Made by a program: the position numbers and the translations under genes | Shown here: one piece after another, positions 27,282 through 36,764 of the stretch | Position numbering within the stretch: position 1 is the first letter of the stretch | Layout of the letters: every line of letters begins with the position of its first letter | Origin: CBDAUN01 sp965214615 | Lineage (GTDB): Bacteria > Pseudomonadota > Gammaproteobacteria > Arenicellales > JAJDZL01 | Reading direction: 5' to 3' | Length of the DNA stretch: 64,000 nucleotides | Assembly (NCBI GenBank): GCA_965214615.1 | Contig: OZ243952.1 | Span: 1,860,001 to 1,924,000, forward strand | The notes under the pieces: generated by a model | Told to the model about the DNA's origin: nothing | The model's input: only the letters and a program-made list of their open reading frames with translations | Database searches by the model: none

Positions 27282-29255
27282 ATGTCTGGCAAACAACTGA
27301 AACTAATTGCGATATACGCACCATTTTTCGTTCTGATCCTGCTGGCACCTGTATTGCCTCAGTGGCTTCTCGTGCCTCCGAAAAGCTGTCTCGCCGGCTG
27401 TGCAACGATTGACGGAATGATTCCGTTCGTCGACTGGGTCAACGCAGTCATCAATTTCCTGCGCAAGTACGAATTCTTCGATACGTTTACCTTCAAGGAC
27501 ATTACTCGGGCGGTCGCGAGCGCAATTGAGGTGCCTCTGGACTTTTCCGAAGCAATTCTTCACAAAGGCTTTTCGGATTTGAGCGTTCCGCCCATATCCT
27601 GGCTTTTCCTCGTAGGTCTGGCGGTTATCTTTGGCTGGTACTTAAACGGATGGCGCCTTGCCTTGCTTGGCGGCGGATGTTTTTTCTATCTCGCTCTTTT
27701 CAGCCAGCGCGGTATCTGGGAACTTTCGATGCAAACGCTGTCTGCGATATCGGTGTCTGTTCCTCTGGCAGGGATTATCGGTTTGAGTTTGGGGATTCTT
27801 GCGGTCAAGGCTTCCAAAGTAGAGCGCTTTCTTTGGCCGCTATTAAATATCCTGCAGTCGCTGCCGCATTTTTCCTATCTCATCATTGTCGCGATCTTCT
27901 TCGGCGTTGGATCAAAGGCAGGCGTAATTGCGACCGTAATATTCGCGTTCCCGCCGATGACGCGATTGACGATTCTGGGAATCAGGAACATTTCTCCCGA
28001 AGTCATCGAGGCAGGGGAGATGGCAGGGTGCACTCCGCGGCAAATGCTGTACAAAGTTGAATTGCCCGCAGCCCGGTCTGAATTGATGCTGGGCGTCAAT
28101 CAGGTCATCATGCAGTGCCTGGCGATGGTGGTCATTGCATCATTTATCGGGCAGTCCGGACTTGGGCACGACCTGCTGACCCGTTTGCAGCGATTGGCGA
28201 TCGGACAGGCGCTTGAAGTCGGAATCGCCGTCGTCCTGATGGCAATCGCCTTGGACCGATTCAGCCAGGCGATGGCTGCCAAGCAACCCGATCACATTTC
28301 GCACGGCCCATTTTGGAAACGACATCCGTATCTGTTCTGCGCGGCCGCACTTGCTGCAGGCGCGTTCGCGCTGTCGTTCGTCACGCCGCATGTGGGCCAG
28401 TTCCCGCAGCACCTAACGGTCTCCACTTCGACATTTTGGGACAGCGTTGTTGACTACATCACCTTGCATTTCTACGGACCGATTGGTGTGTTTCGCGACT
28501 TCTTCCTGGTTTACTTCCTCATTCCGGTTCGCAATGCAATCACATCGATTCCATGGGCTGCAATTATTGTTCTGGTCGGCTGTCTGGGCTGGCGCATGGG
28601 AGGCTGGAAGCTTGCTCTGACCGTGATGGCGTTCGTTTTTTTCATCGCCGCTTCCGGATACTGGGTAAGGGCGATGATTACGGTCTACATGGTAAGCGTA
28701 TCCCTGATCATTTGCGCACTGTTGGGGATACCGCTGGGAATTTGGGCGGCACGCAAGGACTGGTCGACCAGGCTTATGCTCAATGTGTGCGACACATTTC
28801 AGACGTTTCCCTCGTTCATTTACCTCCTGCCGGTTGTCATGCTGTTCCAAATCAATGATGTATCGGCAATTTTTGCAATAATCATTTACGCGATGATTCC
28901 GATAACGCGCTACACAATTTTCGGCTTGCGCAATGTTCCAAAGGAGATTGTTGAAGCCGCGCTCACTTCCGGCTGCACCGAATGGCAGCTGCTTTGGAAG
29001 ATACGGATGCCGCTTGCGTTTCCGGAAATTGTGCTGGGATTGAACCAGACCTTGATGTTCGGACTGTTCATGGTGATGATTGCAGGTTTCATCGGCACAG
29101 TGGATCTGTCTCAGGAAATTTTTCGTGCACTGACATTCAATGACGGAGGCAAGGGGCTAGTAATCGGGCTGTGCGTGGCATTCATCGGCTTGACAGCAGA
29201 CCGTTTGCTCGTCGAATGGGCCGAGCGTCGAAAACGGATGTACGGTATCGCATAA
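27282..29255 (+). CDS. proW: Glycine betaine/proline ABC permease, tandem two-domain (fused ProW-ProW)
   Basis: 657 residues, almost twice the length of a standard ProW/OpuAB permease. Two binding-protein-dependent transport domains are encoded in tandem. The first EAA loop is VIEAGEMAGCTPRQMLYKVELPAA (about 240-265) and the second is IVEAALTSGCTEWQLLWKIRMPLA (about 555-580). Each is preceded by equivalent hydrophobic segments (LLNILQSLPHFSYL and LNVCDTFQTFPSFIYL). One chain would supply both halves of the channel, with ProV as the ATPase and ProX as the receptor. The two halves have diverged, so the fusion is old. Confidence 0.9.
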   Translation: MSGKQLKLIAIYAPFFVLILLAPVLPQWLLVPPKSCLAGCATIDGMIPFVDWVNAVINFLRKYEFFDTFTFKDITRAVASAIEVPLDFSEAILHKGFSDLSVPPISWLFLVGLAVIFGWYLNGWRLALLGGGCFFYLALFSQRGIWELSMQTLSAISVSVPLAGIIGLSLGILAVKASKVERFLWPLLNILQSLPHFSYLIIVAIFFGVGSKAGVIATVIFAFPPMTRLTILGIRNISPEVIEAGEMAGCTPRQMLYKVELPAARSELMLGVNQVIMQCLAMVVIASFIGQSGLGHDLLTRLQRLAIGQALEVGIAVVLMAIALDRFSQAMAAKQPDHISHGPFWKRHPYLFCAAALAAGAFALSFVTPHVGQFPQHLTVSTSTFWDSVVDYITLHFYGPIGVFRDFFLVYFLIPVRNAITSIPWAAIIVLVGCLGWRMGGWKLALTVMAFVFFIAASGYWVRAMITVYMVSVSLIICALLGIPLGIWAARKDWSTRLMLNVCDTFQTFPSFIYLLPVVMLFQINDVSAIFAIIIYAMIPITRYTIFGLRNVPKEIVEAALTSGCTEWQLLWKIRMPLAFPEIVLGLNQTLMFGLFMVMIAGFIGTVDLSQEIFRALTFNDGGKGLVIGLCVAFIGLTADRLLVEWAERRKRMYGIA

Positions 29256-29820
29256 TTCATGGGTCGGCGGCGACCGCGTCCAGGTTTTTGACCAATTGAA
29301 TGCAGACTTGAAAACCGGCATTCACAATTCTCATTGTGAATTTGCATGTCTAACCTTTTTCGCATCCAGCACAGTGGTGAATGCCGTTGTCGACGTACAG
29401 GCACCATCAATTTGATCTGCTCATGCGTGAGATGCGAAAGATCGATGGTATGCAGTTTGAATCAATGCAATGGAGTAGGCAAGGGCATCAGTCTTTGTGC
29501 CGCAATTGGGCCGGATTTGTATGAAACGCATGTCATTAAGGTAAATACGAAGTAGGATTTATGGCTAAAATGACCTCAAATCAATACGATCCCAGCTAGA
29601 ACGGCATGTCGACGGTACTAGCCAAACGAGTTTTGCGTGAATTTGAATGACTGCACTTTTGTCCAATCGACACCTGATTAGGTGCGGCAGGTCACCGGCT
29701 GGGCATAGAGAGTATTCATTCGGCTTGGTTTTAGCGTTCTCACCCATTGCGCACACTGCAAGTACTCGAACCGTTGACAGACCATTCCGTCCAATTTACG
29801 TGACGTTCAGCTAAACGATT
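29256..29820 (+). other. Intergenic region, no gene; small hairpin
   Basis: 565 bases with no convincing coding region. TTCACAAT (29321-29328) and ATTGTGAA (29333-29340) form an 8-base-pair hairpin about 65 bases after the permease stop, a weak terminator candidate. The rest is AT-richer than the region to its left and marks the start of a compositional change. Confidence 0.5.
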
Positions 29821-32130
29821 ATGTTACCGATTTCGGATAAATCCCAATCTAGCTATTACAACCTGGTTGTGGGTCGATACTGGTGGACGACAATTGTCTC
29901 CTTAGTGATAATCGCGATTCTCGCTGCGGGGATTCAGCACCTGACCACCGTCAATGTGAGCGTCAGAAATCACTTCAATGAAAATGACCCGCATTTGATA
30001 AACCTGGAGAAGTTCGAAGAAACCTACGCTGTATCAGACAGCGTGCTCGTGATAGTCGATCCGCCAGACGATACCATTTTCACGCGCGTATCTCTCGGCG
30101 CGATTGAGCAATTGACTGATGTACTGTGGCAAACGCCATTTGCCACCCGTGTCAGTTCAATAACCAATCACTCGCATACGGAAGCAAGTGAGGACGACCT
30201 GATTGTTGAACAACTGGTCGATGATGCGTCTTTGCTGGACGATGCCAAAATCGACCGAGTACGAACGATTGCGCTCACCACACAGGAGACAGCCGGTCGT
30301 TTTGTGTCGCACGATGGTCGCCTGGCCGGACTGGTCGTGAGCATAGCACTTCCCGATGAAGGTCGGGCACAGGCGAGAATTGACATTGTAGACACTCTGC
30401 ATGATCTCGTCGACGAACAGCGTTTAGCCAATCCTGACTTTGAGTATCACATCTACGGTGAACTGTTGTTAAATCGGGCGGTGCGCGATACGCTGAATGA
30501 GGATATGTCCCTTCTCGCGCCGATTGCTTTTGCGGTGATGGTGCTGGTAGCGATTGCGTTGCTGCGTTCAGTTTGGGGCTTTTTGGGAATCTTTGCGATG
30601 CTGCTTGCGGTGTTGGCATCAAGTTTCGGATTTACCGGCTGGTCTGGCTTGAAATTTTATGCGGAAAGCGGAGCAGCAGTGTTCATCCTGATGGCGATTG
30701 CCGTTGCTCACTCTGTCCACTTGATTCAGGGCGCAACAGATGGGATGACTCGCGGAATGGAGCGAACAGCAGCGGTTGCCCATTCTCTACAAATTAATGC
30801 CCGACCAATTTTTCTCACGTCAATCACCACCGCAGTTGGTTTTTTGAGTCTGAATTTTTCGGAAATGCCGCCTTTTCGGGTCATGGGAAATATTGTTGCA
30901 TTTGGGGCTATGTGCGCATTTGTTTATTCGGTCTCGCTATTACCCGCATTGTTGGTGATCATGCCCCTGCGGCCACGAACTCAGAAGAAAAATAGATCTG
31001 ATTTTTTCGAGCATTTAGCGAAATTCGTTGTTTCCAACAGTACTTTGCTGCTATGGGCTTTTGCTATTGTGTCTGTAGTCAGCGTAATTGGGATTTCGAG
31101 AATCGAATTGGATGACAACAATATCAAACTGCTAGACGAAAGCCACGAACTGCGCCAGTCTGCAGATTTCATCAATGAAAACTTTTCCGGGCTGGATTAC
31201 TTTGAGTATTCGCTTGATTCAGGGCGGGAAGGGGGAATCACTGATATTGAGTATCTCAATCAGCTCAATTCATTTGCTGACTGGCTTCGTGAGCAACCTG
31301 AAGTCGCTCATGTCACCTCGATTGTCGATGTCATGAAGCGCCTCAATCAGAATCTTCATGGTGATGTAGACGGGTCCTATGCCTTGCCCCAAAACTCTGA
31401 CCTCGCGGCACAATACCTGGTTTTGTATGAATTCTCTCTACCGGTCGGCCTCGATTTGAACAATCTCATTGACTTTGAACGTTCTGCAACCCGCATGACA
31501 GTTGTTATCGAAGGCATGTCGGTCAAGGAGCAAATTGAGTTGGACTCCCGAGTTACGGCCTGGCTGCAGAAAAATGCACCACAATTACAAACCGGAGCGA
31601 CCGGCGTTACCATTATCGGTGCTTACTCGGTGATGAGAAACATCGTCAATATGTTGATTGGCACTTTCATTGCGATGTCAATCGTATCTGTGCTTTTGAT
31701 TTTTGTGTTTAAAAGCATTCGTTTGGGTTTGCTGAGTTTAGTGCCAAATTTCCTGCCGGCAATAATAGCAATGGGGGCATGGGGTTATGCTGTCGGTACC
31801 GTCAGCATTGCGGCATCGATTGTCACCGCTGTTGCGTTCGGCATTGTCGTCGATGACACCATTCATCTATTGTCCAAGTACCTAAGATCACGTGCTGAAG
31901 GCAAGTCCCCTAGTGAGGCGATCGCGCCAACTTTCAAATTGGTCGGCAGACCGCTGTTAACCACAACTTTAATTTTTGCACTGGGGTTTCTCGTCTTTGG
32001 CGCATCGGGCCTGGCGACCAATCAGACACTCGGCTTGCTGGTTGGAATAACGGTCGTCATTGCACTGGTTGCGGATTTTCTCCTGTTCCCACCGTTGCTT
32101 GCAGCTCTTGACAAGAGGAAACACCCATGA
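29821..32130 (+). CDS. RND-superfamily (MMPL) transporter
   Basis: 769 residues with two MMPL halves. Each half has a leading membrane helix (about 22-42 and about 407-427), a periplasmic loop, and a bundle of helices. Recognised by LLAPIAFAVMVLVAIALLRSVWG, AVAHSVHLIQG, TSITTAVGFLSLNFSEMPPFRVMG in the first half, and GIVVDDTIHLLSKYLRSRAEG, LLTTTLIFALGFLVFGAS in the second. It belongs to the predicted exporters related to HpnN and BstA, which move hopanoids or sterols between membranes. The lipid-handling genes downstream support a lipid cargo, which is inference. Base composition is lower in G+C than the housekeeping genes. Confidence 0.85.
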   Translation: MLPISDKSQSSYYNLVVGRYWWTTIVSLVIIAILAAGIQHLTTVNVSVRNHFNENDPHLINLEKFEETYAVSDSVLVIVDPPDDTIFTRVSLGAIEQLTDVLWQTPFATRVSSITNHSHTEASEDDLIVEQLVDDASLLDDAKIDRVRTIALTTQETAGRFVSHDGRLAGLVVSIALPDEGRAQARIDIVDTLHDLVDEQRLANPDFEYHIYGELLLNRAVRDTLNEDMSLLAPIAFAVMVLVAIALLRSVWGFLGIFAMLLAVLASSFGFTGWSGLKFYAESGAAVFILMAIAVAHSVHLIQGATDGMTRGMERTAAVAHSLQINARPIFLTSITTAVGFLSLNFSEMPPFRVMGNIVAFGAMCAFVYSVSLLPALLVIMPLRPRTQKKNRSDFFEHLAKFVVSNSTLLLWAFAIVSVVSVIGISRIELDDNNIKLLDESHELRQSADFINENFSGLDYFEYSLDSGREGGITDIEYLNQLNSFADWLREQPEVAHVTSIVDVMKRLNQNLHGDVDGSYALPQNSDLAAQYLVLYEFSLPVGLDLNNLIDFERSATRMTVVIEGMSVKEQIELDSRVTAWLQKNAPQLQTGATGVTIIGAYSVMRNIVNMLIGTFIAMSIVSVLLIFVFKSIRLGLLSLVPNFLPAIIAMGAWGYAVGTVSIAASIVTAVAFGIVVDDTIHLLSKYLRSRAEGKSPSEAIAPTFKLVGRPLLTTTLIFALGFLVFGASGLATNQTLGLLVGITVVIALVADFLLFPPLLAALDKRKHP

Positions 32131-32295
32131 GCTCGGTGCGGGTCACTTGAACCGGCAAGTCAGGCCATAGGCAGACATGGTGGTTAAACAAACCGTCTAA
32201 ACGTCATCACATGGTTTTGCTTCGGTCCCGCTTCGGAAACTGAAAGTCGACAGAGTGTCTGTTCTGGTGATCAATATTACGGCAGAGCGAGACAT

Positions 32296-34335
32296 TCAAC
32301 TCGGCAACTCTCGCAACTGTTTTACGATGCGCAGCTTAAGTTTCTTGCTGACTGTCAATGCCGGTAAAGGGTTGATCTTGAGTTTATAGTCATTGGGCAA
32401 CGGGGCGAACTCGAAATGATGCGCAATCATCAAGACGTTGACTGCCACCTGTAAATTAAACCAGACCCGTCCCGCACATGTGTGTGTATCCAGCGCATAT
32501 GGAGCGTATCCGCTATTCCGATGTTCTTTGCGCGACGGCAGATAACGATCAATATCAAATTTGTGGGGATCTGGAAAGCTATCGCTCGAATAATGTGTGG
32601 CAGAATGTACGATGTACAAAGGTTCCTTAAGCGGCAGTGCATAATTTTCCATAACACACGAATTTGCGACCGTTCGAAGCTGCATGGAGATAATAGGATA
32701 CATTCGCAGGCATTCCATAATGAAACGACGTGTAATGTCATAATTTTCCGGAGAAAACCGGTCTGAATCTGGATCACCGCCATCAAACAGCGCATTTGCT
32801 TCTTCGCGAATTTTCGCGGCGATTTCCGGGTGTCTAGCCATCTCGAAAAGTGCGAATCCCAATAGATCACCGAGATAAATACTTTGGAACACGGGCGCTA
32901 TCGCTAACATGAATGCCAAATTTTGTTCCGGTAAAAATTGCGGTTCGTTGCTATGCAAATAAATGAGTTCGTCTGCCAGTTCCCGGACAGCTTCTGTACG
33001 CTGAAATGGTAGATGGTTCTGTTCGATTCGTTGCATGAGTGTGTCGTAAAGTCGAAAACGACGCTTCATGGTAGGTGTGTGCGCCAGAAATTTGGGGTAC
33101 ATATTCGCGACGTAACACATGATTGCCCTTTCATTCCATGCGACCAAATCTTCAAATAGATCTTGCGAATCGGTACTCACGACAATTCGACCCATTTGCA
33201 AATGAATCATTAACCGAGAAACTCGCCGTACTTCCAGTTCCGATCCTGCTTGCCATTTGTGACTAGCCATAAATTCTCGGCTCAGTAGGAACATATCATC
33301 AAGCCTTTCATGGAACTTTTCTTTTGAGTAGTATCGCGCCATCACCTTGCGCATTCGAAAATGATCTGCACCGCCCAGCGACGGCAATAGATTGTTTGCG
33401 CCACAAATTCGCTCAGTCGCTCGGAAATAAATTCCAGAGCTCATAAACTTGCGAGAATTTCGCTTCACCCATTGATTGGCATTGGCTCCAGCTAAAAATG
33501 TCAACGGTTTCAGAAATGGAAGACGGATTTGGAAGACCGGACCATATTCATCAGACAGATTCGCGAATAGTGCCGGGAGGTTGCCATTCCAGAGATGTCG
33601 ATCAAATAAAACAGATCTAATAGGGATCGCTGGAATTTTTTTTGTGGCAGGCGACTGCTTCAATGTCGGGGTAGTGATGCTTTGTTCTACCGCAGTTGCA
33701 ATGACCCGACTGATCAGTTCCATGTTGCAAATCAGCGTAATGCGTTCCTCGTGATCGTCTTCCAATTGAAAAACCGACCGAATAAGGTCACATGCATTCA
33801 ACAAGCCAATGATCAATGAATCATTCGGACCCGGGATGATATCTGTGTAAATCGTTTCGCCAATTCGTGTTTTAACATGAATGCCTGCATGCTTGTCAGC
33901 GGAATAACCCGATAATTCAGCATACCAGCTTGATTCGTTTATGGCATAAAATTCACCTTCAAAGTGAGTCAGAATTCCCAATTCTACCAAGCGCTTCAAG
34001 GTGTAATCTATGATGTATTCCGAGTGGACCGAGAGCCGTTCGATCCAGTAACGTGTTTGTTGCGTATCGGGCTGCGATGCGATTTCTTCCAAACAGAGAT
34101 CCAAAATCGGCTCGCCTGTTTTGGTTGAATCAATCAGGAACAATGAATCTTCATCGGTATCGATTTTCAAATTTATGGAAAGATCTGCCAAAACTGCACC
34201 GATAATGGCGCAATTTAGACTCCACCCGCTGATTTGATAGAAGTATCCGGTTCGCTCGTTTAAACACATCAAAACGAACTCGTCCAGAATATTCAGCGTG
34301 CCGGTTAAATTGTTCTGTTCTCTGTCCATGATCAT
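32296..34335 (-). CDS. GPP34 (GOLPH3-like) domain fused to cytochrome P450
   Basis: 679 residues. Residues about 12-220 form a GPP34/GOLPH3-type domain: LNILDEFVLMCLNERTGYF, then WSLNCAIIGAVLADLSI, LIDSTKTGEPILDLCLEEIA, and LVELGILTHFEGEFYAI. Such domains bind acidic membrane lipids in eukaryotes. Residues about 245-679 are a P450: YGPVFQIRLPFLKPLTFLAG, ExxR at Glu541-Arg544 (ECLRMYP), FDIDRYLP, and heme ligand Cys620 (YALDTHTCAGR). The heme-loop glycine is replaced by Asp616 and the I-helix (APVFQSIYLGD) lacks the usual acid-threonine pair. The P450 half is loosely like CYP51-type lipid enzymes. No Shine-Dalgarno is obvious. G+C content is low. Confidence 0.82.
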   Translation of the reverse strand: MIMDREQNNLTGTLNILDEFVLMCLNERTGYFYQISGWSLNCAIIGAVLADLSINLKIDTDEDSLFLIDSTKTGEPILDLCLEEIASQPDTQQTRYWIERLSVHSEYIIDYTLKRLVELGILTHFEGEFYAINESSWYAELSGYSADKHAGIHVKTRIGETIYTDIIPGPNDSLIIGLLNACDLIRSVFQLEDDHEERITLICNMELISRVIATAVEQSITTPTLKQSPATKKIPAIPIRSVLFDRHLWNGNLPALFANLSDEYGPVFQIRLPFLKPLTFLAGANANQWVKRNSRKFMSSGIYFRATERICGANNLLPSLGGADHFRMRKVMARYYSKEKFHERLDDMFLLSREFMASHKWQAGSELEVRRVSRLMIHLQMGRIVVSTDSQDLFEDLVAWNERAIMCYVANMYPKFLAHTPTMKRRFRLYDTLMQRIEQNHLPFQRTEAVRELADELIYLHSNEPQFLPEQNLAFMLAIAPVFQSIYLGDLLGFALFEMARHPEIAAKIREEANALFDGGDPDSDRFSPENYDITRRFIMECLRMYPIISMQLRTVANSCVMENYALPLKEPLYIVHSATHYSSDSFPDPHKFDIDRYLPSRKEHRNSGYAPYALDTHTCAGRVWFNLQVAVNVLMIAHHFEFAPLPNDYKLKINPLPALTVSKKLKLRIVKQLRELPS

Positions 34336-35045
34336 AGAGATATTATTTGTTGTTTCAGTATTTTGATTTGAAAATTTACTTCAGAATATGACATTTCCGC
34401 TCCGCATTGACTTCCTACCAGCCATTTTCGAGCGCGTCACGAGTCATTCGAATTAAATCTGTTGATGCAAAATCTTTGAATGATCAACAGTAATGAACAA
34501 GCGCAATTTGGTGATTTGACAACGAAACATCATCAATACGGCGCATGTCTATACTTCGGTTACGGATTGCGCTGCGCCGCAGCAGATGACGAAAGAACAA
34601 TTGCACTAATCAGTTTCTCACCGGCCGCACTGATATGCCATGTACAAGGCCGGCAAACTTGGCTGTCGCTGTACTGAATGTCGTAGACGAAATTGTGAAA
34701 TTGATCGGCATTATATGCGTGCTCCAATTTATCTGAACGAATTCCGAATTTGAAAATCATCACACCATTCCACTTCCGCGTCTCCTTTCTCAACGGTTTA
34801 TTTTAACTTATTGAACGATGTTTCTCTCCAATGGCGAGTGTTTTGCATTACATTTGCCTTGAAATTATATGCAAAGATACCGGCATTCGTACAAACGCAA
34901 CGGACTCGCCCTGAAAGGCGATCGATTCAGTTCAACGGTTGCAGTGGCGCGTTGTACCGAGGCGCTGCGTCAAAAAATATGTGCCGTCCCCGCTTAATAT
35001 AAATCGGCGATCCGACGCATTCGCCTAGGCGGCAGGCGTCGCGTT
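34336..35045. other. AT-rich intergenic region before the IS110 element
   Basis: 710 bases. Only short frames (77 residues or fewer) occur and none resembles a known protein. It must include the promoter of the GPP34-P450 gene (minus strand) and the right-side flank of the IS110 transposase. I see no second transposase remnant. Confidence 0.5.
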
Positions 35046-36311
35046 TTAGATATTCAAGGTCGCTGTTCGTTTCTGGTTTTCAGGCATTTTAAGATGCCCG
35101 TACTCTCGCAGCTTGGTGATCCAGCGCGACGCGTTGCGCTCTACCATGAGCGCTTCATAGTTGAACTTAGGGTCGACATAGGCCTTGTTGTTCTTAAGCA
35201 CCGAGAATATCTCCTTGACCAGCTTGTGAGCTGCCGCGACAATCGCGCGCTTGTAGCCGCGGCGCACATGGATCGCCTTGTGACAGCTTTTGAACTGACA
35301 GCCCTTGGTGCGCGAAGCGGCGATCGCGCACTCGATCAGCACGGTGCGAATATGCGGATTGCCGCGCACCGAGCGCGAGTTGCGCCGCTTGCCTGCGCTT
35401 TCGTCGTTGCCCGGGCTGACCCCGCACCAGGAGCTGAAATGATCAGCGTTTGCAAAGTGCGCGATCGTACCCCCGATCTCGATGATGATGGTGCACGCCG
35501 ACTCGCGGCAGATCCCCGGAATCGTCTCAAGCAGGCGCACCTTTGATTCGAATCCGCCAAGACCGGCCTCGATGCGCTCTGAGTACTCGGCGATTCGCTC
35601 GTCAGCAAGGTCGTGCTGGTGCACCAGCGATTTGAGCGTGAAAAGGTCGGTGTCTGAAAGTCTGGCGCAAAGCGCGTCGGTCAACTTGTCGAGCTTGCCC
35701 CGCAGGTGTCCGCTCAGCCCGGCGACAATCTGCTCCATCGTCTTGCCGCCAATCAGTCCTTCAAGGATTCTGCGCCCGTTCATGCCGAACACGTCGGACA
35801 AGATTCCGCCGACGCGCGCGCCGCGCCGGTCGAGCACCCTTTGCACCCGGTTTCGGACCCGAGTGCGGTCCTTGATCATCTGGCGCCGGAACCGGCTCAA
35901 ACAGCGCAGTTGGCGAAACTGCTCGGATACCACCAACGACGGGTTGCCTAGACCGAACTGGCAAATGCGAGCCAGCCACCGGCTGTCTTGGATGTCGGTC
36001 TTTCGTCCGCGAAGCTGCTTGACATGCTGAGCATGATAAAGCTCCACTTTGATCCCGGCCGCATCAAGCGCGCGCCACGGAGCCTCCCAGTATATACCGG
36101 CACCCTCCATCCCGGCAGCCGTCACGTTGCACTCGACAAGCCATGCAGCAAGCTGTGTCAGCCCGCTCGGCAACGCCGAGAACTCGCACGTTTGGCACTG
36201 CGCCTTGCCGCCCTGGGGTTCGCAGATGCGAACCGTAGCGGTAATCTTCATCTTGTGAACGTCAAGTCCCGCGGCGCGGGCGTGGACAACATGCAAGTCG
36301 GCATTTATCAT
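35046..36311 (-). CDS. IS110-family transposase (DEDD recombinase)
   Basis: 421 residues, full length. The N-terminal RuvC-like DEDD domain has Asp near 17 (AGLDVHKMKI), Glu near 70 (GMEGAGIYWE) and the RKTDIQDSRWLA segment near 103-114. The C-terminal Tnp-20 domain has LETIPGICRESACTIIIEIG and WCGVSPGNDESAGKRRNSRSVRGNP with the candidate nucleophilic serine. The frame is uninterrupted, so the element may still be active. It separates the P450 gene from the barrel gene. Confidence 0.93.
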   Translation of the reverse strand: MINADLHVVHARAAGLDVHKMKITATVRICEPQGGKAQCQTCEFSALPSGLTQLAAWLVECNVTAAGMEGAGIYWEAPWRALDAAGIKVELYHAQHVKQLRGRKTDIQDSRWLARICQFGLGNPSLVVSEQFRQLRCLSRFRRQMIKDRTRVRNRVQRVLDRRGARVGGILSDVFGMNGRRILEGLIGGKTMEQIVAGLSGHLRGKLDKLTDALCARLSDTDLFTLKSLVHQHDLADERIAEYSERIEAGLGGFESKVRLLETIPGICRESACTIIIEIGGTIAHFANADHFSSWCGVSPGNDESAGKRRNSRSVRGNPHIRTVLIECAIAASRTKGCQFKSCHKAIHVRRGYKRAIVAAAHKLVKEIFSVLKNNKAYVDPKFNYEALMVERNASRWITKLREYGHLKMPENQKRTATLNI

Positions 36312-36600
36312 GGCTCATACCTCTTGTTTGTTAGGGGGTGAAAATCAGAGGCTGGTACAATGGATGGACATTGGTCATGCGTCGAACCCGACGCTGTCAG
36401 TTTGCCTTTCGTTCACGGTCCATGAATATGGTTCCGGAGACATTGCGGGGGACGGTACCGATCCGTTCGGGTCAGTTGATTTACGTAGAAAAGAGCCTAG
36501 CTCTTCCTGCCACTTGAAAAGACGACCACGTCCCAGCCTCTGGCTTAACGTATGCCAGAATTGGTATAGTACGTCACTCTCACAACTTCAATTTCATAGC
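36312..36600 (-). ncRNA. Candidate bridge-RNA region of the IS110 element
   Basis: Non-coding DNA directly upstream of the transposase start. In IS110-type elements such as IS621 this left end encodes a structured bridge RNA that pairs with target and donor DNA. Small hairpins are visible (gcgtcg/cgacgc near 36379-36394). Limits and loops are not resolved; the call is from position. Confidence 0.3.
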
Positions 36601-36764
36601 AGGCGGGGAGAATAGCCAGCCGCTATTCATGAACGTTTATTCAGGATTGAGACTCAAATACCAGCATTTTTGTACCCGTATGAAATCTTTTCAGCCGTCG
36701 TAAGCGAGCCGTTGCCGAATTGCGTTTGACTCAAAACGCCGCATCGGCCAGGGTGGGCGCGAAG

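Larger units (their letters stand above)
35000..36600 (-). mobile_element. IS110-family insertion element (ends not determined)
   Basis: One transposase gene (35046-36311) with about 300 bases of upstream non-coding DNA that could be the left end. IS110 elements lack long terminal inverted repeats, so the borders cannot be fixed by eye. GACGC/GCGTC arms near 35014-35040 and a gcgtcg/cgacgc hairpin near 36379-36394 may lie at or near the ends. G+C is higher than in the flanking GPP34-P450 gene, consistent with recent insertion. Confidence 0.5.

Noticed and set aside
29559..29599. Short ATG frame (about 12 codons) before the RND gene
   Set aside because: Too short, with no family and no conserved context; treated as non-coding.
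32296..34335. Two separate genes (GPP34 and P450) instead of a fusion
   Set aside because: The frame is continuous through the linker (about residues 220-245) with no stop and no internal start with a ribosome site that I could find.
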